From Alphaproteobacteria bacterium (GTDB lineage Bacteria > Pseudomonadota > Alphaproteobacteria > Acetobacterales > Acetobacteraceae): a DNA stretch of 64,000 bases. The DNA lies in NCBI GenBank assembly GCA_020850755.1, contig JADZEB010000001.1, positions 1-64,000 of the forward strand, read 5' to 3'. This document shows positions 37,659 through 46,418 of this stretch, in pieces; the stretch's first letter is position 1, and each line of letters starts with the position of its first letter. A program made the translations under genes and the position numbers. The notes beneath the pieces are model-generated. The model was not told the DNA's origin. It searched no databases and saw only the letters and a list, made by a program, of their open reading frames with translations.

Positions 37659-38428
37659 GCTTCCACCTCGGCACGCACGAGCGCATCCAGGTGGCGCTCG
37701 ATCTCGATGAACTCGCGCGAGGATTGCACCCGCGGGTAGGGCAGGTCCACCTTGATCGTCTCCTTGATCCTGCCTGGGCGACGGGTCATGACCACGATCG
37801 ATGTGGCCAGCGACACTGCTTCGCGTATGCTGTGGGTGACGAAAATGATCGTCGCCTTCTCCGCGAGCCAGATGCGCAGCAGCTCCTCTTGCAGAAGCTG
37901 CCGCGTCAGAGCGTCAAGCGCACCGAAGGGCTCATCCATCAATAGGACGCGAGGCTGGTTGGCAAGCGCGCGTGCAAGCGCCACGCGCTGGCGCATGCCA
38001 CCCGACAGGCGGTTTGGATAATGATCGCCGAACTTCTCCAGTCCGACGAGCTTCAGGTAGCTGGCGACGACCCGCTTCAACTCGGCGCGTGGAAGCCCGC
38101 GTCCCTCGGGGCCGAATGCCACGTTCTCGGCGGCCGTGAGCCACGGGAACAATGCATATTCCTGGAAGACCATGCCGCGATCGGCACCGGGGGAACTGAT
38201 GCGCCTGCCGTCGACGGTGATCTCGCCCTCGTCCGGCTCGACAAACCCCGCAACCATGTTCAGGAGGGTCGATTTCCCGCATCCGCTCGGGCCGAGCAGG
38301 CAGGTGAAACCCGCCGGGTCGACCGTGACCGACACGTCGTCGAGAACCAAGGTATCGGTGGAGCCTGTGGTGAATACTTTGCGTATACCCCGCGCCTGCA
38401 CGGAGGCGGCGCCCGTCTGACCTTGCAT
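37655..38428 (-). CDS. ABC importer ATPase, SsuB/TauB type
   Basis: A 257-residue ATPase with Walker A GPSGCGKST (about 43-51), Q-loop MVFQEYALFPW, signature LSGGMRQRVALARAL, Walker B VLLMDEPFGALD and switch FVTHSIREA. The DEPFGALD form is typical for nitrate/sulfonate/taurine importers. It sits between the binding protein (35 bp upstream) and the permease (4-bp overlap), and no separate promoter is seen. Confidence 0.92.
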   Translation of the reverse strand: MQGQTGAASVQARGIRKVFTTGSTDTLVLDDVSVTVDPAGFTCLLGPSGCGKSTLLNMVAGFVEPDEGEITVDGRRISSPGADRGMVFQEYALFPWLTAAENVAFGPEGRGLPRAELKRVVASYLKLVGLEKFGDHYPNRLSGGMRQRVALARALANQPRVLLMDEPFGALDALTRQLLQEELLRIWLAEKATIIFVTHSIREAVSLATSIVVMTRRPGRIKETIKVDLPYPRVQSSREFIEIERHLDALVRAEVEA

Positions 38429-38463
38429 AGAGCTAGGCTCCTGCTGCCCGATGGAGCCGGCGG

Positions 38464-39480
38464 CTAGCGCGCGCCTACACGAACCGTCTCGGGCGCAAGC
38501 GCACGCAGGAACGTCGTGTTGATGATCGACAGCGAATCCACACGAGCACGCAATCTGCGGCTGGCGATCAGGAAGTCCTGGATCTTGTCGATGCCTGTCA
38601 GCACGGACTGGTCCAGCGTGGCGCTGTAGACGTTGGTTGGAAGCAGTGCCTCCATCACGGCCGGCGTCACGCGCATATCACGGGCCAACTCTGCAGCAGC
38701 GCGCTGCGGCTGCTCGTTGACGAACTTCTGGGCCTTCAGCAATGCCGAAAGGAAGGCGCGGACGACCTCGGGCTTCTCGTCGATGAGCCGCTTGTTGGCT
38801 AGAACGCCGCTCGGCAGCGTAAGCCAGTCGACATCTTTCGGGGCGCCGTCGATGTAGGACTTGCGGCCCGAGAAATACATGCGCGCTGAGAACTCGTTGA
38901 CGGCGCGATGCAGCCAGGGCTGCCAGAAGGCCAGAACCTGGATCTGCTTGCTGCTGAAGGCCGAAAGCTGGTCCGGCGGCTGGAGATTGATGAACTGGAA
39001 CTTCGAGAAGTCGAGATTGTAGGCGCGCGCGAAGTTGCGCAGCGCCAACTCCACCGTCGAGCCGCTGGCCATGCCGATCTTCACGTTGGGGAAGTCCGCG
39101 GGGCTTTTCACGGCTGCCGGATCGATCGCAACGCCCTGTCCGCCGGCAATGTCGGTCATCAGCGCGATGTAGGACATCGGAATATTGTCTTGGTGCCAGC
39201 GCAGGCCGTTGTTGACCGAGGTGACAGTGAAATCCACCTGGCCGGCACCGGCCGGCGCATAAAGATCGGAGAAGGACGTGACCCACCGCAGGTCAACCTC
39301 CAGCCCTTCGGCGGCGAAGTAGCCAAGGCGACTGGCCAGCGAGACCTGGGTCGAGTTCTGCGGATCACGCACCGCCCAGGCTGTCACCTTGCCGAGGTTG
39401 GCGGCATGGGCGCGGCGCGCGATCATCGCGGCGCCCATGGCCGATGTGGATGCGATAAAACGCCGCCGCCCGATGCTCAT
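38464..39480 (-). CDS. ABC importer substrate-binding protein, NMT1/SsuA type, Tat signal
   Basis: A 338-residue periplasmic binding protein. The N-terminus GRRRFIAST fits a twin-arginine motif and is followed by an Ala-rich h-region and RRAHAAN cleavage area. The mature part shows SLASRLGYFAAEGLEVDL near 45-62, the typical SsuA/NMT1 start, and a second-lobe LPSGVLANKRLIDEKPEVVRAFL. It is the first gene of the five-gene minus-strand importer/MmgE operon. The 340-bp gap upstream would hold the promoter unless transcription reads in from the dehydrogenase gene. Confidence 0.9.
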   Translation of the reverse strand: MSIGRRRFIASTSAMGAAMIARRAHAANLGKVTAWAVRDPQNSTQVSLASRLGYFAAEGLEVDLRWVTSFSDLYAPAGAGQVDFTVTSVNNGLRWHQDNIPMSYIALMTDIAGGQGVAIDPAAVKSPADFPNVKIGMASGSTVELALRNFARAYNLDFSKFQFINLQPPDQLSAFSSKQIQVLAFWQPWLHRAVNEFSARMYFSGRKSYIDGAPKDVDWLTLPSGVLANKRLIDEKPEVVRAFLSALLKAQKFVNEQPQRAAAELARDMRVTPAVMEALLPTNVYSATLDQSVLTGIDKIQDFLIASRRLRARVDSLSIINTTFLRALAPETVRVGAR

Positions 39481-39820
39481 GACCGCCTCCTACTACCACA
39501 AAGCCGGCCTGCGGATCTGCCGATCAGGAGGGTGCAGACTCACGCATCGGAAATTCGTTGTCAACCAGCAACAAGGGCCGGGAGATCTGCTTTCGGGGAC
39601 TCCTTTCCTGCCGCAGATCCGCCCGGAGCTTCCGCTGCAAGCTTCTCGCTGCGATGGCGGTCCCTCGGGATGTAGGCTCTGCGATTCTCGGCCTGCGACC
39701 ATTCTGATGCAGGTGAAAGGATGCAGTCTCCGCTTGCCGCGCTGCGCCCGGCCCCGAGCGCAGCTGCCACGTGCCGAGGGCGCACGGCACCATCGTGCGT
39801 CAGGTGATCGTGATAGTGCG
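39481..39820. other. Intergenic stretch, no gene found
   Basis: This 340-bp stretch lies between the binding-protein start and the dehydrogenase stop, both on the minus strand. Short frames on the minus strand lack ribosome binding sites and conserved sequence. Its right end carries part of a 21-bp tandem repeat (39795-39836) that includes the dehydrogenase stop codon. No clear promoter pair is visible. Confidence 0.35.
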
Positions 39821-39836
39821 TCAAGTGACCGTGCTG
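39795..39836. repeat. 21-bp tandem duplication across a stop codon
   Basis: 39795-39815 and 39816-39836 match at 17 of 21 positions (GTGCGTCAGGTGA versus GTGCGTCAAGTGA at the left ends). On the minus strand the unit contains the dehydrogenase TGA stop, and the second copy gives an in-frame TGA seven codons later. A slipped-strand duplication at the gene end is the simplest origin. Confidence 0.6.
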
Positions 39837-40801
39837 CGAGGCACAGCCTCGATCGCCGTCACGGTTCGGATCGGCCTGCCCGCACAGAAGGCGGCGATGT
39901 TCTCGACCGTCTGGCGGAAGTAGATGCGGTAGGCTTCCTCGGTGACATACCCGATGTGCGGCGTCGCGATCACATTCGGCAGGTGGCGCAAGGGGTGGCC
40001 GAGCGGCAATGGCTCGACATCGAACACATCGACGCCAAGGCCGCCGAGCTGGCCAGAGCGCAGGGCAGCGATCACCGCTGCCTCGTCCACGATCGGGCCG
40101 CGCGAGGTATTGACCAGGAATGCGCCCGGCTTCATGCGGGCGAGTTCGCCCGCCCCGATCAGGCTGCGGCTGCTCGGCGTCAGTGGCGCATGGATCGAAA
40201 CGGCATCGGCGCATTCAAGAAGCGTGTCCAGGGGCACCGCCCGCGCCCCCTCGGCCTGCGCGCGTTCCGCCGTAAGGCGCGGGCTCCAGGCCAGGATCTC
40301 CATGCCGAACGCCTTGCCGACCCGCGCCACGCCGGAGCCGAGCCGTCCAAGGCCGATGATACCGAGCGTCTTGCCGACGACTGCCTGGCCAAGCTGCGTC
40401 TGCCAGCCACCGGCGCGCACATGCCGGTGCTCGGCGACCGCCCGACGGAACAAGGAAAGCAGCAGCCACCAGGCGATCTCGACCGTGGTCCGCCCGAAGG
40501 ACTCGGTGACGCAGACCGTGACGCCATGGTCGCGGGCCGCGTCCAGGTCGATATCAGGATTGCGCGCGCCAGTGGCGCAGATCAGCTTGAGGCGCGGCAG
40601 ACGGGAAATCAGCGACCGGGGGAAGGGCGTGCGCTCGCGCATGCGGCAGACAATGTCGAACTCGGCCAGTCGCTCGGCCAGGGGATCCTCCTCCCTGACA
40701 TGATCGCGGAAGGACACCGCGGTTACGGAATTCGGCAGCACCGACCAGTCCGCCATCGCCAGCGCGGCCGCCTGGTAGTCGTCGAGGATCGCGATGCGCA
40801 T
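39821..40801 (-). CDS. D-2-hydroxyacid dehydrogenase
   Basis: A 326-residue NAD(P)-dependent dehydrogenase of the D-isomer-specific family. The nucleotide fold has GIIGLGRLGSGVARVGKAFG near 150-170 and WSPR. Catalytic residues are visible: Arg in NTSRGPIVDE, Glu in VFDVEPLP and His in TPHIGYVTEE. It reduces a 2-keto acid or oxidises a D-2-hydroxyacid. It lies 34 bp downstream of an RraA-like aldolase gene on the same strand. An RraA/dehydrogenase pair would cleave a 4-hydroxy-2-oxoacid and then process the resulting 2-keto acid. The exact substrate is unknown. Confidence 0.92.
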   Translation of the reverse strand: MRIAILDDYQAAALAMADWSVLPNSVTAVSFRDHVREEDPLAERLAEFDIVCRMRERTPFPRSLISRLPRLKLICATGARNPDIDLDAARDHGVTVCVTESFGRTTVEIAWWLLLSLFRRAVAEHRHVRAGGWQTQLGQAVVGKTLGIIGLGRLGSGVARVGKAFGMEILAWSPRLTAERAQAEGARAVPLDTLLECADAVSIHAPLTPSSRSLIGAGELARMKPGAFLVNTSRGPIVDEAAVIAALRSGQLGGLGVDVFDVEPLPLGHPLRHLPNVIATPHIGYVTEEAYRIYFRQTVENIAAFCAGRPIRTVTAIEAVPRSTVT

Positions 40802-40835
40802 GGCCGGACCCTTGAGCTGGCCGTCGGTGCGCTAC

Positions 40836-41591
40836 TCAGCCGTCCAGATCTTCGTCCTCGTAGCATCCGTTGAACACGGTGCCGCCGCGTTCTGCGAACG
40901 CCCGGGCGAGGTTGGCCTTGCCCGGGACGGGCGCATCGGCGGCGAGGGCGGCAAGGCTTTCGCGCACGGTCTCGGGCTGGTAGGCGCCGTGGCCGGTCTT
41001 GCCGAGCATGGCCACGACCGCCCCGGCCCATTTGCGCGCTACGACCACCATCCCCTCCTCGTCACCGATGACGATGTCGCCGGGATTGACCACGGCGCCG
41101 CCGCACGCGACCGGTATGTTCACCTCGCCCCAGCCGGCGGGGCTCGTGCCCGAGCGCGGCGTGACCGCACGCGCCATCACCGGGAAGTCGAGGGCACGGA
41201 ACTCGGCGATGTCGCGCACCGCGCCATCGACCACCAGGCCGGCAACGCCGCGATGGACCATGTGCATGCCAACCGCACCGCCGAGCACCGCGCGCGCCGT
41301 GACCCCACGCGCATTGACCACGATCACGTCGCCCGGCTGCGCCGCTTCCAGCGCCGCGCGCAGGAGCAACCCGTCACCCGGCGTGAGATCGACCGTGATC
41401 GCCGGGCCGCACAGCCGGCGCATCGGGGTGTAGGCCTGCCGGATAGCCTCGTCGACCACGCCGAGGCCGTGCATGGCATCCGAGATGTCGCCCACGCCGG
41501 CACGGCACAGGGCCTCCAGCGCCGCGGGGTCGGGGCGGCGGATCTGCGTGTAGACGCGCAATCCGCGGGACGGCGTCGTGGGTGCGGCCAT
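40836..41591 (-). CDS. RraA/HMG aldolase-like protein
   Basis: A 251-residue member of the RraA-like family, whose catabolic members are 4-hydroxy-4-methyl-2-oxoglutarate aldolases or oxaloacetate decarboxylases, and others are RNase E inhibitors. The active-site strands GDVIVVNARGVTARAVLGG, HMVHRGVAGLVVDGAVRDI and GDIVIGDEEGMVVV are present, including the D-G-x-x-R-D motif. The catabolic setting favours an aldolase/decarboxylase over an RNase regulator. AGGAG lies 10 bp before the ATG at 41591. It heads a minus-strand transcription unit, divergent from the MaoC/importer operon. Confidence 0.88.
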   Translation of the reverse strand: MAAPTTPSRGLRVYTQIRRPDPAALEALCRAGVGDISDAMHGLGVVDEAIRQAYTPMRRLCGPAITVDLTPGDGLLLRAALEAAQPGDVIVVNARGVTARAVLGGAVGMHMVHRGVAGLVVDGAVRDIAEFRALDFPVMARAVTPRSGTSPAGWGEVNIPVACGGAVVNPGDIVIGDEEGMVVVARKWAGAVVAMLGKTGHGAYQPETVRESLAALAADAPVPGKANLARAFAERGGTVFNGCYEDEDLDG

Positions 41592-41669
41592 GCAACTTCT
41601 CCTGCTGGGGCTGGCGGCCGGGGCCGGCGGCAACGAACCGGGGACGGCGTCGGAGCGATCCTGGACCCG

Positions 41670-41721
41670 TTGACGGATCGTAACGTATCGACTAGCCTAG
41701 TGTTAATATGCATATAATAAA
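41670..41721. promoter_or_regulatory. Divergent control region of the catabolic island, with inverted repeats
   Basis: Between the RraA start (41591) and the MaoC-like start (41792) lies an AT-rich patch. A perfect -10 TATAAT is at 41713-41718 for the plus strand, but the -35 position lacks consensus. That position is occupied by the inverted repeat ACTAG-C-CTAGT (41691-41701). ATATGCATAT (41706-41715) is a second palindrome overlapping the -10. TTGACG stands at 41670-41675. The layout suggests an activator- or GntR-controlled promoter. Confidence 0.5.
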
Positions 41722-41791
41722 TAGCTTTCGGCTGTCAAAGCCAGGGCATGGGCGCAGGCCCATCCATGCCGGCATGGGAGGAACCGCACGC

Positions 41792-42289
41792 GTGTCCGAG
41801 CGCAGCAGTGACGGGCAAGAGGCCATCCGCCGCCAGATCACCGCCGGCATCGCGGCCCTGTCCGCGCGGATCGGCGAGGAGATCGCGAGCTGGGGGCCGG
41901 TGGAGATCGATCGCACGACCGTCTCGCGCTACTGGGAGGCGCTGGGGTTTCCCGGCCGGCCGCGCGACTGCGAGATCGTGCCGCTGACACTGCTCGCCCT
42001 GCTGCCGCGGCGGCCCGTCGACATCAACCGGGATGTGCGCCCGAGCGAGCAAGTGGACAACGCGCTCGGCAACCCGGTGAACGGCGGCACCACCTTCACC
42101 ATCAAGCGCGCGCTGCACATCGGCGAGAGGGTGCGCGGGCGCACCGCGCTTACCGAGGCCTTCGTGCGCGAGGGCCGCTCCGGGCCGCTCGGCATTGTCG
42201 TCAAGCAGACATCGTTCTGGGGCGATGACGGCACCGAGATCGGCGCCGTGGACCGCACCACCATCTATCGCGGCGGGATCGAGCGATGA
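41792..42289 (+). CDS. MaoC-like hot-dog protein, N-terminal hydratase type
   Basis: A 165-residue hot-dog-fold protein of the MaoC-N (FAS1-DH-like) group. Residues 20-55 (GEEIASWGPVEIDRTTVSRYW) match the start of such domains, and the C-terminal strand block ends in DRTTIYR. It lacks the hydratase-2 catalytic motif and so would be the non-catalytic partner. GGGAGGAA at 41775-41782 sits 9 bp before a GTG at 41792, which is preferred over the in-frame ATG at 41774. Its TGA overlaps the ATG of the next MaoC gene (ATGA), so the two are translationally coupled and probably form a heteromer. Confidence 0.82.
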   Translation: MSERSSDGQEAIRRQITAGIAALSARIGEEIASWGPVEIDRTTVSRYWEALGFPGRPRDCEIVPLTLLALLPRRPVDINRDVRPSEQVDNALGNPVNGGTTFTIKRALHIGERVRGRTALTEAFVREGRSGPLGIVVKQTSFWGDDGTEIGAVDRTTIYRGGIER

Positions 42290-42741
42290 TCGCGACAATC
42301 GACTGGGTGCGCGCGCAGGCGCTGCCCGATGGTGCGGTGCTCCTCGACCTCGCACTGCCACCGGTCACCATGACGCAGCTTGCCTTCTATTGCGGCGCGG
42401 CAGGGGTGACCGATCCGATCCACTACGACCGCGACCTCGCCAAGCGCATGGGCTTCAAGGACGCCGTGGTGAACGGGTCGTTGCGCGTGGGCTGGATGGC
42501 GGAGGCCGTGACGAGCCTGGTTGCGCCTCCAAGTTCCGTGCGCGAGCTGAAGTGCAACCATGTGCGCGCGATGCATGTCGAGGACACTCCCGCGATCACG
42601 GTCACCCTCAAGGGGCGTGAGCGCCCCACGGTGCTCGGCGGCGAGCTTGTCCTGATCTGCACGATAGAGATGCGCGTCGGCGACACGATCACGGACCGCG
42701 GCGAGGCGCGGCTCGGCATCGCCGCAACTGGGGCCGCGTAG
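42286..42741 (+). CDS. MaoC-like hot-dog hydratase subunit
   Basis: A 151-residue hot-dog protein with the hydratase-2 region: YCGAAGVTDPIHYDRDLAKR (residues 33-52) then DAVVNGSLRVGW. The catalytic His of the D-x-N-P-x-H motif is kept, while the usual Asp position reads Val (GVTDPIH). It would hydrate an enoyl-CoA together with the overlapping upstream subunit, as in two-gene MaoC pairs such as ChsH1-ChsH2. Substrate and activity are inferred. About 70 bp separate it from the first binding-protein gene. Confidence 0.85.
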   Translation: MIATIDWVRAQALPDGAVLLDLALPPVTMTQLAFYCGAAGVTDPIHYDRDLAKRMGFKDAVVNGSLRVGWMAEAVTSLVAPPSSVRELKCNHVRAMHVEDTPAITVTLKGRERPTVLGGELVLICTIEMRVGDTITDRGEARLGIAATGAA

Positions 42742-42809
42742 AGCCGCACAACAGTGCCCGCCGGGTTGGGGCAGCCCGTGATCGAAGCATGACTGGGAGG
42801 GACACGGAC

Positions 42810-43931
42810 ATGCCGTTCTTCATCAACCGACGAGGACTCCTCAGGGGTGTCGTGGCCGCCGGCGCCGCCACGACGATCGGGCGCGATGCGCGACTCGCCG
42901 CGATCGCGGCGGAAACCGAGATGGAGGTGGTCGACATCACGCCAGACCTGATCGCGCAGGCGAAGCAGGAGGGGCGCTTGATGTTCCGCTATGCCTCGCC
43001 GGTGGACCTGATGACGCCGATCGTGCGCAGCTTCGAGCAGCAGTTCGGCATTCGCGTGCAGATGGACCGCAAGGCAGGGAGCTCCGGCAACCAGCAATTC
43101 GCCGCCGAGTCGCGGGCGGGCCGGCACATCATGGATGTCAGTTCCCTGACCGATCCCGTCGGCCTCAAGGCCCAGGCGGCGGAGGGCAACTACCTCTACT
43201 GGACGCTGGCCGACCTCGACAAGAAGCTCCCGCCTGGCACTTATGTCCGCGGCTGGGGCTATTCCCAGCAGTGGAACGACGTCGTTATTCCGTACAATCC
43301 CGAGATCGTGCCGCACGAGAAGGCACGCGAGATCTTCCAGACCTGGAACGGCTATCTCGACCCGAGCCTGGTCGGCCGCATCGGGCTTGTCGAGCCTGCG
43401 GCGACCAATCTCGCCTATCTGACCTACATGATGTTCTTCGAGCTGCCGCGTTATGGCCGCGCCTACTTCGAGAAGCTGGCCGCGCAGCGCCCGCGCATCT
43501 ACAACGGCTCCGCCGCCGGGCGCGAGGACATCGCCGCAGGCGCAACCGGCACCTACATCCCGGAATGGGAGTCGGCGGCGATGATCGACTTCATGAATGG
43601 CGGCAAGGTCGCCTGGGTCTTTCCGGAGATCACGGCCACCACCGCGCTCAACCACATCGCCATCTCCAAGCACGCGCCCAATCGCAGTGCGGCGCGTCTG
43701 TTCGCCGCATGGATGTTCACGGCGGATGCCGCGCGTGCGCTGCAGCGATCGCAGACGCGTCCGACACTGCTTGGCGTGCCGGACGAAAGGCCCGCGATCG
43801 CCAAGCTGCGCGAGACGAGTTGGTGGACCCCAAAGCGCGCAGAGGTGTGGAACCCCGATATCGACCACTGGCAGCAGGTCTATCCGACACTGATGCCGGA
43901 GATGCGCCGCATCCTCGGCTGGCGCCGCTAG
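42810..43931 (+). CDS. ABC transporter substrate-binding protein, tandem paralogue 1 of 3
   Basis: A 373-residue periplasmic binding protein of the iron/2-aminoethylphosphonate-type (SBP family 6/8-like) group, with an N-R-R-G-L-L twin-arginine signal. The mature protein shows LMFRYASPVDLMTPIVRSFE, MDRKAGSSGNQQFAAE and RAGRHIMDVS, and it ends YPTLMPEMRRILGWRR. All three tandem paralogues share these blocks. No cluster of Tyr ligands for ferric iron is evident, so an organic substrate is more likely. GGGAGG 9 bp upstream sets the ATG at 42810. Confidence 0.88.
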   Translation: MPFFINRRGLLRGVVAAGAATTIGRDARLAAIAAETEMEVVDITPDLIAQAKQEGRLMFRYASPVDLMTPIVRSFEQQFGIRVQMDRKAGSSGNQQFAAESRAGRHIMDVSSLTDPVGLKAQAAEGNYLYWTLADLDKKLPPGTYVRGWGYSQQWNDVVIPYNPEIVPHEKAREIFQTWNGYLDPSLVGRIGLVEPAATNLAYLTYMMFFELPRYGRAYFEKLAAQRPRIYNGSAAGREDIAAGATGTYIPEWESAAMIDFMNGGKVAWVFPEITATTALNHIAISKHAPNRSAARLFAAWMFTADAARALQRSQTRPTLLGVPDERPAIAKLRETSWWTPKRAEVWNPDIDHWQQVYPTLMPEMRRILGWRR

Positions 43932-44024
43932 TGCCGGGCTCGAGGCCATCGCCTGCCGGACAGGCAGCGCGGCGCGTTGGTGCGGCGCTTCGGATCATGA
44001 CTTGAGCAGCCGGGAGTGAGAACC

Positions 44025-45149
44025 ATGGCCTTCAACATCTCGCGCAGAACGCTTCTCGGCGGCGTCGCGGCCAGCACCGTTGCCGGCATGACCGCGCTCA
44101 ATGCCCGGCTTGGCGAGGTGGCGGCGCAGACCGAGATGGAGGTAGTCGCGATCACGCCCGACCTGATCGCCAGGGCGAAGCAGGAAGGCTCGCTGATGCT
44201 GCGCTACGCCTCGCCGGTCGAGATCATGACGCCGATCGCGCAGGACTTCGAGAAGCAGTACGGCCTGTCCGTGCGGCTGGACCGCAAGGCGGGCAGCCTC
44301 GGCAACCAGCAGTTCGCCACCGAGGAGCGGGCCGGCCGGCACATCATGGATGTGAGCTTCGTCACCGACCCGCTCGGCCTGAAGCGGCTCAGCGCCGAGG
44401 GGCTGTACTTGCGCTGGACCATTGCGGACCTCGAAAAGAAGCTGCCGCCGGCGGCGTATATCCACGGCTGGGGCTACTGTCCGCACTGGACCGACGTGAT
44501 GATTCCCTACAATCCAGACGTCGTGCCACACCGCAAGGCGATCGAGATCTTCAAGACCTGGCACGGGTTCCTCGACCCGAGCCTGACGGGCCGCATCGGT
44601 CTGGTCGAGCCGGCCGCGACCAACCTCGCCTTCCTCACCTACATGATGTTCGTCGAGACGCCGCGCTATGGCCGCGGCTTCTTCGAGAAGGTGGCGGAGC
44701 AGCGACCACGGCTATACTCCGGCTCGGCCGGTGGCCGCGAGGATATTGCCTCGGGTGCCGTTGGCACCTTCGTGCCGCACTGGGAATCGGCCGCCTTCGT
44801 CGAGTTCCTGAGCGGCAGCAAGGTGGCCTGGATCTATCCCGATATCGCCCCCTCCACGGCCGTGAACCATGTCGGCATCTCCCGACGCGCGCCGCATCCC
44901 AATGCCGCGCGCCTGTTCGCCGCCTGGATTTTCACCGAGGACGGAGCGCGCGCCGTGCAACGCTCGCAGACGCGCTCGACGCTGATCGGCATGCCTGACG
45001 ACCGCAGCGCCATTGCCAGGCTTCGCGAGACCGAATGGTGGACACCGCATCGCGCGGAAAGCCGATGGGTGCCGGACCTTGATCGCTGGGCGCAAATCTA
45101 TCCGACGCTGATGCCGGAGATGCGCCGCATCCTCGGCTGGCGCCGGTGA
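44025..45149 (+). CDS. ABC transporter substrate-binding protein, tandem paralogue 2 of 3
   Basis: A 374-residue paralogue of the preceding gene, with a S-R-R-T-L-L twin-arginine signal and the same blocks (LMLRYASPVEIMTPIAQDFE, RLDRKAGSLGNQQFATE, RAGRHIMDVS, ending YPTLMPEMRRILGWRR). Differences cluster in the central region (CPHWTDVMIPYNPDVV versus SQQWNDVVIPYNPEIV) that should line the ligand cleft. GGGAGTGAGA precedes the ATG at 44025; a GTG at 44016 is an alternative. The 93-bp gap before it shows no promoter, so it is probably co-transcribed. Confidence 0.88.
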   Translation: MAFNISRRTLLGGVAASTVAGMTALNARLGEVAAQTEMEVVAITPDLIARAKQEGSLMLRYASPVEIMTPIAQDFEKQYGLSVRLDRKAGSLGNQQFATEERAGRHIMDVSFVTDPLGLKRLSAEGLYLRWTIADLEKKLPPAAYIHGWGYCPHWTDVMIPYNPDVVPHRKAIEIFKTWHGFLDPSLTGRIGLVEPAATNLAFLTYMMFVETPRYGRGFFEKVAEQRPRLYSGSAGGREDIASGAVGTFVPHWESAAFVEFLSGSKVAWIYPDIAPSTAVNHVGISRRAPHPNAARLFAAWIFTEDGARAVQRSQTRSTLIGMPDDRSAIARLRETEWWTPHRAESRWVPDLDRWAQIYPTLMPEMRRILGWRR

Positions 45150-45224
45150 AGTGCGGGCGATCCCGGACACCAGTGCGAAGGCCAGTACCCTGCCCCAAGG
45201 GACCCCAACACGGAGGAGCGGGCG

Positions 45225-46364
45225 ATGAGCAGGCAGATTGACCGCAGAACCTTCATGGCCGGGTTTGGCGCCGCCGCAGCCGCAGCCGGCCTGCCGTCCA
45301 CGAGCGCTGTCGCACAGACGCCAGCACCGAACGCGGCACCTGTGGCGCCGATGGAGACCGTCACCGTCACTCCGGACCTGGTCGCCGCAGCCAAGCGTGA
45401 AGGCGCCGTGATGGTGCGCTACGCCGCGCCGGTGGAGGTGATGACCCCCGTCGCACAGGCCTTCACTCGAGAGTTCGGCATTTCGGTCCGCCTCGATCGG
45501 AAGGCGGGCAGCCTAGGGAACCAGCTCTTCGCGACCGAGTCCCGGGCCGGGCGGCACATCATGGACGTGGCCTGGATCACGGATCCGCTCGGGCTGAAGC
45601 GGCTGGGCGACGAAGGCTTCTACCTGCGCTGGACACCCGCCAATCTCCCGAGCCTTCTGCCGCCCGGCACCTACATGGAAGGGCTCGGCTACTGCCCTTT
45701 CTGGACCGACATCATCATTCCCTACAATCCCGACGTCGTGCCGCCGCGCAAGGCGCGCGAGATCTTCAAGACCTGGCACGGCTTTCTCGATCCCGATCTG
45801 GCCGGCCGGATCGGGCTGGTCGATCCGGCGGCCACCAATGCCGCCTTCGTCACCTACATGATGTTCTTCGAGCTGCCGCAGTACGGGCGCGAATTCTTCG
45901 AGAAGCTTGGCGCCCAGCGCCCACGGCTCTATCGCGGCACCGCCGGTGGACGCGACGATCTCGCGTCCGGCGCCATCGGCACCTTCGTGCCGGCGCAGGA
46001 ATTCGGCGCATTCCACCAGTTCCTGCAAGGCGACAAGACTGCCTGGGCGTATCCGGACATTGCCCCGTCCCTGGCCATCAACCACATCTCGATCTCGCGG
46101 AACGCGCCGAACGCTGCGGCTGCGCGCCTGTTCGCGGCGTGGGTCTTCACAGATGCCGGTGCCCGGGCGATGCAGGACGCGCAGACCCGCCCCACCATCA
46201 TCGGCGTGCCGGAGCGCCGCTCGGCGGTGGCACAGCTGGCGAAGACAGACTGGTGGCAGCCAAGGCCCACCGATGCGAGCTGGGTGCCGAACTTCGACCA
46301 CTGGAACAACGCCTACCCGACCCTGATGCCGGAGATGCGGCGGATGCTGGGTTGGCGGGGCTGA
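45225..46364 (+). CDS. ABC transporter substrate-binding protein, tandem paralogue 3 of 3
   Basis: A 379-residue third paralogue, with D-R-R-T-F-M twin-arginine signal and a longer Ala-rich h-region. It shares MVRYAAPVEVMTPVAQAF, RLDRKAGSLGNQLFATE, RAGRHIMDVA and ends YPTLMPEMRRMLGWRG. It is closer to paralogue 2 in the cleft region (YCPFWTDIIIPYNPDVV). GGAGGAGCGGGCG gives a strong ribosome binding site for the ATG at 45225. The single permease and ATPase genes follow, so three binding proteins seem to serve one channel. Confidence 0.88.
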   Translation: MSRQIDRRTFMAGFGAAAAAAGLPSTSAVAQTPAPNAAPVAPMETVTVTPDLVAAAKREGAVMVRYAAPVEVMTPVAQAFTREFGISVRLDRKAGSLGNQLFATESRAGRHIMDVAWITDPLGLKRLGDEGFYLRWTPANLPSLLPPGTYMEGLGYCPFWTDIIIPYNPDVVPPRKAREIFKTWHGFLDPDLAGRIGLVDPAATNAAFVTYMMFFELPQYGREFFEKLGAQRPRLYRGTAGGRDDLASGAIGTFVPAQEFGAFHQFLQGDKTAWAYPDIAPSLAINHISISRNAPNAAAARLFAAWVFTDAGARAMQDAQTRPTIIGVPERRSAVAQLAKTDWWQPRPTDASWVPNFDHWNNAYPTLMPEMRRMLGWRG

Positions 46365-46418
46365 GGCGAGCATGACCATCGCCACGCCGCGTTCTGACAT
46401 CTTCGGGCTGTCCTGCCG

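Noticed and set aside
39389..40873. 494-codon plus-strand frame opposite the dehydrogenase
   Set aside because: Antisense shadow of a well-supported D-2-hydroxyacid dehydrogenase.
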